DNA of 9,720 bases, taken from Bifidobacterium breve. Lineage in GTDB: Bacteria > Bacteroidota > Bacteroidia > Cytophagales > UBA9547. Shown piece by piece: positions 7,107 to 9,720 of this stretch (positions within the stretch are counted from its first letter, which is position 1; every line of letters begins with the position of its first letter). Below the pieces are notes generated by a model. The model did not search any database. It was not told where the DNA came from and worked only from the letters and a program-made list of their open reading frames with translations. The stretch spans positions 1 to 9,720 of the forward strand of contig CALPQG020000067.1 of assembly GCA_943325655.2 (NCBI GenBank). Reading direction: 5' to 3'. The position numbers were made by a program, and so were the translations under genes.

Positions 7107-7410
7107 AAGGAATATTGATTTAGTCGTTTATAAATTTTTTTAAACTTATAAATATATTGCTATTATTTTTTATTTTTAGTTGGATTAATTTTTATAGCAT
7201 ATCATATTTTTATTACACCTAATTTTATAGGTTTTTTAAAAATGTAATTTTCTAATATGTGTTTTTTAAAATAATTTATTGGTGATGGGAATTTTATTAG
7301 CGTCATTATTTTATTGTGGTTTTTGAAAGTATTGTATTTAAATAGTTTGAAATTTTTAAACCTAAAAAATTTTTTGTCGTACGGATAAGCTAACTTTTAT
7401 TTTAGAGATA
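7107..7410. other. AT-rich intergenic stretch with no recognised element
   Basis: The rest of the divergent spacer between mnmG and the secreted-protein gene. It is very AT-rich, with many T and A runs, and has no plausible ORF, DnaA box, parS site, tRNA or strong hairpin. It may only separate the two divergent promoters. Confidence 0.5.
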
Positions 7411-7418
7411 TAAATTTG
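7411..7418 (+). promoter_or_regulatory. Probable -7 promoter element of the secreted-protein gene
   Basis: TAAATTTG fits TAnnTTTG exactly and lies 47 bp before the ATG at 7466. No clear TTTG is present at the expected distance upstream, so only the -7 half is supported. Confidence 0.45.
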
Positions 7419-7465
7419 AAATATAAATACAAGTATTTAGCTTGCTAAACTAATTTATTAAAACA

Positions 7466-7954
7466 ATGAAAAAAGTACAAATCGTATTATTGCTACTGTT
7501 TACTTTGGTAAGCATGCAAATGTTCGCCGGAAAACCCAATCCTGCTAAATACAACAATAAAATTGTATCAAAGCAACACAAAGTAGTTGATGGATTTAAA
7601 GCGTTTTTCAAGACTTTTGAAAAAGGAACTAAAGAAAAAATGCACCAAGAACGCGAAGCGCTCCTTATACTTGTAAACTCCTCCATTACTGAAATAAAAG
7701 CCATGGATGGTTTTGATGGTGATACACAAATGAGAGATGGTGCGCTCACTTTATTGTACTTTTACAAATCAGGCTTGGAAAGTGATTACCACATAATGAT
7801 TGAATTGATTGCCAATAGAGAAAGAAGTAAAGAAGACCATGCAAAATTGGAAGCTTATAAGGATAGTTTAATTGCTAATGAAAAAATTCACGATGATAAA
7901 TTTGAAGCAATTCAAATCGCTTTCGCAAAAAAACATAAATTAGACCTTTTATAA
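7466..7954 (+). CDS. Secreted protein of unknown function (162 aa)
   Basis: An N-terminal signal peptide (MKK start, core IVLLLLFTLVSMQM, probable cleavage after MFA at residue 21) precedes a mature part of about 141 residues. That part is charged and appears all-helical: YNNKIVSKQHKVVDGFKAFFKTF, an EKMHQEREALLILVNSSITEI helix, a GALTLLYFYKSGLESDYHIMIELI helix, and a Lys/Glu-rich C-terminal helix ending AKKHKLDLL. The mature part has no Cys, so it is not a lipoprotein or disulfide protein; a periplasmic or exported location is expected. The pattern of a YNNKIV opening followed by two or three long helices recalls the Bacteroidota/Leptospira 'LIC11966 family surface protein' group, but this is recalled similarity only. 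A -7 element lies upstream, and the first micro-lipoprotein gene starts only 32 bp downstream, so the two may be co-transcribed. ATG at 7466 is the only start that gives the signal peptide. Confidence 0.88.
   Translation: MKKVQIVLLLLFTLVSMQMFAGKPNPAKYNNKIVSKQHKVVDGFKAFFKTFEKGTKEKMHQEREALLILVNSSITEIKAMDGFDGDTQMRDGALTLLYFYKSGLESDYHIMIELIANRERSKEDHAKLEAYKDSLIANEKIHDDKFEAIQIAFAKKHKLDLL
7872..7904 (+). promoter_or_regulatory. Possible internal promoter for the first micro-lipoprotein
   Basis: TTG (7872-7874), a 22-bp spacer, then TAAATTTG (7897-7904), an exact TAnnTTTG, inside the 3' end of the secreted-protein gene. It would start RNA about 75 nt before the micro-lipoprotein ATG. It may be a coding coincidence (codons for DKFE). 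Confidence 0.25.
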
Positions 7955-7957
7955 AAC

Positions 7958-7972
7958 AACCTTTACAAGGTT
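7958..7972 (+). other. Small hairpin between secreted-protein gene and micro-lipoprotein 1
   Basis: AACCTT-tac-AAGGTT is a perfect 6-bp stem with a 3-base loop, 4 bp after the stop. There is no T run after it, so it is not a standard intrinsic terminator; it could be a processing or pause site. Confidence 0.3.
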
Positions 7973-7986
7973 AATATGAGTTATTA

Positions 7987-8118
7987 ATGAATATGAAAAG
8001 ATATACGCTTTTATTGGTTATGATAGTTTCAATTTTGTTTACTTCATGTGTGCACAGAAGTAAAAAATGTAAAAAAGCGGCAAGAAATGTGAAACGATTA
8101 CACCTGACAAATTGGTAA
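7987..8118 (+). CDS. Micro-lipoprotein 1 (43 aa), divergent family member
   Basis: A tiny gene encoding a signal peptide with lipobox LFTSC (acceptor Cys21) and a 23-residue mature peptide: CVHRSKKCKKAARNVKRLHL and then TNW. Eight of the 23 residues are Lys/Arg and none is acidic. Two downstream genes encode peptides with the same C-x6-C-K-K spacing and L-x-N-W end, which argues that this is a real coding gene despite its size. Relative to them it lacks four residues before the LxNW end. ATG 7987 gives MNMKRY; an ATG at 7993 gives MKRY (41 aa), closer to the MKY start of the paralogs. With no acidic residues after Cys+1 it lacks the Bacteroidota surface-export signal, so the periplasmic face is likelier. 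I recognise no family; function unknown. Confidence 0.72.
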   Translation: MNMKRYTLLLVMIVSILFTSCVHRSKKCKKAARNVKRLHLTNW

Positions 8119-8129
8119 ATATTGGTTAA

Positions 8130-8145
8130 CTTGTTGATAAACAAG
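8130..8145 (+). other. Small hairpin between micro-lipoproteins 1 and 2
   Basis: CTTGTT-gata-AACAAG is a perfect 6-bp stem with a 4-base loop, 12 bp after the stop of micro-lipoprotein 1, with no T run. It includes TGTTGATAA, one base away from an inverted DnaA box, probably by chance. Confidence 0.3.
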
Positions 8146-8177
8146 CTAATCAATGCTTTAATTTAATTAATTATAAC

Positions 8178-8309
8178 ATGAAATATATATATGTTTGTAT
8201 TGTGTCATTGTTTTTGTTTACAAGTTGCATGAGAACTCCTGCTAAATGTAAAAAAGACCATAAAAGAGTTGATAAAGCTAAGAAATCAGGAAATTTAAAA
8301 AACTGGTAG
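8178..8309 (+). CDS. Micro-lipoprotein 2 (43 aa)
   Basis: ATG at 8178, TAG at 8307-8309. A signal peptide (MKYIYVCIVSLFLF) ends in the lipobox LFTSC with the acceptor at Cys17, leaving a 27-residue mature peptide. After six variable residues (MRTPAK) comes CKK, followed by a strongly basic segment and NLKNW. The mature part has ten Lys/Arg against two Asp. Its final 20 residues are identical to those of micro-lipoprotein 3. The second Cys (24) is kept in all three peptides and could form a disulfide or a second acylation or metal contact. Size and tandem arrangement recall entericidin-type small lipoproteins, but there is no clear sequence likeness, so this is an analogy only. No homologous family is known to me. 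Confidence 0.8.
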   Translation: MKYIYVCIVSLFLFTSCMRTPAKCKKDHKRVDKAKKSGNLKNW

Positions 8310-8361
8310 TTTGTAAAATATGTATTGTTTAATTGCTACATATATTTTTTCTTTGTTATGG

Positions 8362-8395
8362 TTTACCTAAATTGCCTTTATAGTATTTAGGTAAA
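8362..8395. repeat. 11-bp perfect inverted repeat before micro-lipoprotein 3
   Basis: TTTACCTAAAT (8362-8372) and ATTTAGGTAAA (8385-8395) form a perfect 11-bp stem with a 12-base loop, 53 bp after one micro-lipoprotein and 27 bp before the next. It is AT-rich (three G-C pairs) and lacks a T run, so it is a weak terminator at best; an operator or an mRNA-stabilising stem is possible. Confidence 0.5.
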
Positions 8396-8421
8396 GTTTC
8401 AACTATAATTAATCCCTATCA

Positions 8422-8553
8422 ATGAAATATCTATTACCCCTTCTGTTGTCTTTTGCTGTGTTGATAAGCTGTACAGAAAAAGTTGGAAACTGTAAAAAAG
8501 ACCATAAAAGAGTTGATAAAGCAAAGAAATCAGGTAATCTAAAAAACTGGTAA
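8422..8553 (+). CDS. Micro-lipoprotein 3 (43 aa)
   Basis: ATG at 8422, TAA at 8551-8553. Signal peptide MKYLLPLLLSFAVLIS with lipobox VLISC (Cys17), then TEKVGN, CKK and the same basic tail ending NLKNW as micro-lipoprotein 2. Over the last 20 codons the two genes differ at only three bases (8247-8306 against 8491-8550), all synonymous (Ala GCT/GCA, Gly GGA/GGT, Leu TTA/CTA), while the signal peptides and the six residues after the lipid Cys are quite different. It has its own 112-bp upstream gap with an inverted repeat, so it may be transcribed separately. It is followed by 163 bp before the kynurenine monooxygenase gene. Function unknown; a small cationic lipopeptide anchored in the envelope is the direct reading. 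Confidence 0.8.
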   Translation: MKYLLPLLLSFAVLISCTEKVGNCKKDHKRVDKAKKSGNLKNW

Positions 8554-8589
8554 GCATTTACTTGTGCTTTCTTGTATTAAAATAAATAG

Positions 8590-8611
8590 CGTTCATCATT
8601 TTTGTTGAACG
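8590..8611 (+). other. Hairpin after micro-lipoprotein 3
   Basis: CGTTCAtCA and TGtTGAACG pair with one T-T mismatch around a TTTT loop, 37 bp after the stop. The bases that follow are GGTG, not a T run, so it is not a classical intrinsic terminator, though it may still end or protect the transcript. Confidence 0.3.
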
Positions 8612-8716
8612 GGTGTACACTATTGCATATTTTTAACGAACTTTATCGCCAATTATAAAAGCATTGTAATTAAGTTTACAACACAAAAAATTCCAATTTA
8701 TTTTTCCCTTTATTAA

Positions 8717-9720
8717 GTGACTGACGAAAAACCTACAAAAATTACGATACTGGGTGCTGGCCTGGTTGGTACTTTACTTGCCATTTATCTTGCAAAGCGT
8801 AACTTCGATGTACATGTATTCGAACGACGTCCTGATTTCCGACAAGCCAATGTTGATATTGGCCGTTCTATAAACCTTGCCGTGAGTGATCGTGGTTGGA
8901 AAGCCTTAGAAGTGTTGGGGATTGACCAAGAGATTAGAAAAATTGCCATACCCATGTATGGTAGGATGATACACCATGAAGATGGTACTGTCAAACACCA
9001 GCCTTATGGCAAAGACAATCAGGCAATTTATTCCATTTCAAGAAGGTATTTTAATGAAACGTTGGTTAATATTGCCGAGAATTATGACAATATAAATTTT
9101 CATTTTAACGAAAAATGTTGGGACGTTAATTTAGATGATGCCATCACACACTCTGAAAATACGGTTACCGGACACCGTTTAAATGTAAAAGCTGATGTGA
9201 TATTTGGTGCTGATGGTGCATTTTCTTCGGTGAGAAATGCGATGATGAAAACTGAACGCTACAATTATTCTCAAACCTATTTAGAACACGGCTATAAAGA
9301 ACTTACAATTCCTGCCAATGTAGACGGAATGCATCAAATTTCTCCAAATGCTTTGCACATTTGGCCAAGAGGAAAGTTTATGCTTATTGCCTTACCCAAT
9401 GAAGATGGTACTTTTACCTGTACCTTGTTTTTACCATTCAAAGGGGAACAATCTTTTGAGGTGCTTAAAACACCTCACGAATTGCAGCAGTTTTTCTTAA
9501 AAACTTTTGCCGATGTGGTACCTTTGATGCCTAATTTGGTCAAAGAGTTTTTTAAAAACCCGACTTCTTCTTTGGTTTCAATATCCTGTTATCCTTGGTG
9601 TTATGAAAATAAGGTCGCTTTAATTGGTGATGCGGCACACTCTATGGTTCCATTTTATGGACAAGGGATGAATGCTGGGTTTGAGGATGTAAGAATATTA
9701 GATGAAATTATAGGAAAATA
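8717..9720 (+). CDS. kmo: Kynurenine 3-monooxygenase (partial at right edge)
   Basis: This flavoprotein uses NADPH and O2 to hydroxylate L-kynurenine to 3-hydroxykynurenine, in tryptophan breakdown or de novo NAD synthesis through quinolinate. About 334 of an expected 450 or so residues are present. FAD-binding GAGLVG is at 13-18, with E36 at the end of strand 2. The family signature GRSINLAVSDRG is at 49-60. R83 (YGRMIHHEDG) and Y97 (HQPYG) match the substrate-binding Arg and Tyr of the family. GADGAFSSVR starts at 164, and GDAAHSMVPFYGQGMNAGFED runs from 304. The missing part is the C-terminal helical region. The start is GTG at 8717, directly preceded by an in-frame TAA (8714-8716), and no ATG lies before the FAD motif. 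No other kynurenine-pathway gene is visible; the gene may continue an operon to the right. The enzyme identity is strong. Confidence 0.95.
   Translation, partial: MTDEKPTKITILGAGLVGTLLAIYLAKRNFDVHVFERRPDFRQANVDIGRSINLAVSDRGWKALEVLGIDQEIRKIAIPMYGRMIHHEDGTVKHQPYGKDNQAIYSISRRYFNETLVNIAENYDNINFHFNEKCWDVNLDDAITHSENTVTGHRLNVKADVIFGADGAFSSVRNAMMKTERYNYSQTYLEHGYKELTIPANVDGMHQISPNALHIWPRGKFMLIALPNEDGTFTCTLFLPFKGEQSFEVLKTPHELQQFFLKTFADVVPLMPNLVKEFFKNPTSSLVSISCYPWCYENKVALIGDAAHSMVPFYGQGMNAGFEDVRILDEIIGK

Noticed and set aside
7450..7749. 99-codon minus-strand frame over the secreted-protein gene
   Set aside because: The plus-strand gene has a clear signal peptide and promoter element; the reverse frame lacks both.
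7971..8153. 60-codon minus-strand frame opposite micro-lipoprotein 1
   Set aside because: The plus-strand frame has a lipobox and two paralogs next door, so it is the coding strand.
8785..8994. 69-codon minus-strand frame
   Set aside because: It is a shadow of the FAD-binding region of kynurenine 3-monooxygenase.
1..9720. CRISPR array, tRNA, rRNA, insertion sequence or prophage
   Set aside because: No regularly spaced repeats, cloverleaf-like segment, transposase-like protein or terminal inverted repeats were seen on either strand.

Overview
The window looks like the chromosome of a low-GC member of the Bacteroidota. Evidence: proteins typical of that phylum (MnmG beginning MFKEYDVIVVGAGHAG, a Big_5-type Ig-like lipoprotein, a TPR protein with the RKRYRILRGD tail, a bacterial kynurenine 3-monooxygenase), near absence of Shine-Dalgarno sequences, and good matches to the Bacteroidota promoter -7 element TAnnTTTG. 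The annotation comes from reading the sequence only; no database search was run.

Layout. Positions 1-203 hold the 3' end of an unrecognised plus-strand gene. On the minus strand, a long block is read right to left: mnmG (6973-5111), a zinc-ribbon SAM methyltransferase (5109-4207) and an Ig-like lipoprotein (4201-2618). These three are separated by 1 and 5 bp and are almost certainly one operon. A 396-bp AT-rich gap follows (2222-2617), then a secreted TPR protein (2221-404). The gap and its edges carry three exact TTATCCACA DnaA boxes, one TTATTCACA and several near matches, so I call it a candidate chromosomal replication origin (oriC). Upstream of mnmG, inside its probable transcribed leader, are three parS-like ParB sites (6981-7041). 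The window therefore seems to hold both the replication origin and the ParB centromere, about 4.4 kb apart, with the mnmG operon between them and transcribed toward the origin.

To the right, on the plus strand, lies a 162-aa secreted protein of unknown function, then three very small lipoprotein genes (41-43 aa each). These are too short for most gene callers, and I recognise no family. They share a lipobox, a C-x6-C-K-K core, a very basic tail and a terminal L-x-N-W. The last two have an identical final 20 residues, encoded by DNA that differs only at synonymous positions, whereas their signal peptides have diverged. This tandem micro-lipoprotein family is the best candidate for something undescribed. 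The window ends inside a kynurenine 3-monooxygenase gene (8717 to the right edge, about three quarters present), which starts with GTG.

The origin, parS sites and mnmG operon form one functional neighbourhood (replication start, origin segregation, tRNA modification). The secreted protein and micro-lipoproteins form a second, envelope-related one. The kynurenine gene appears unrelated to either.
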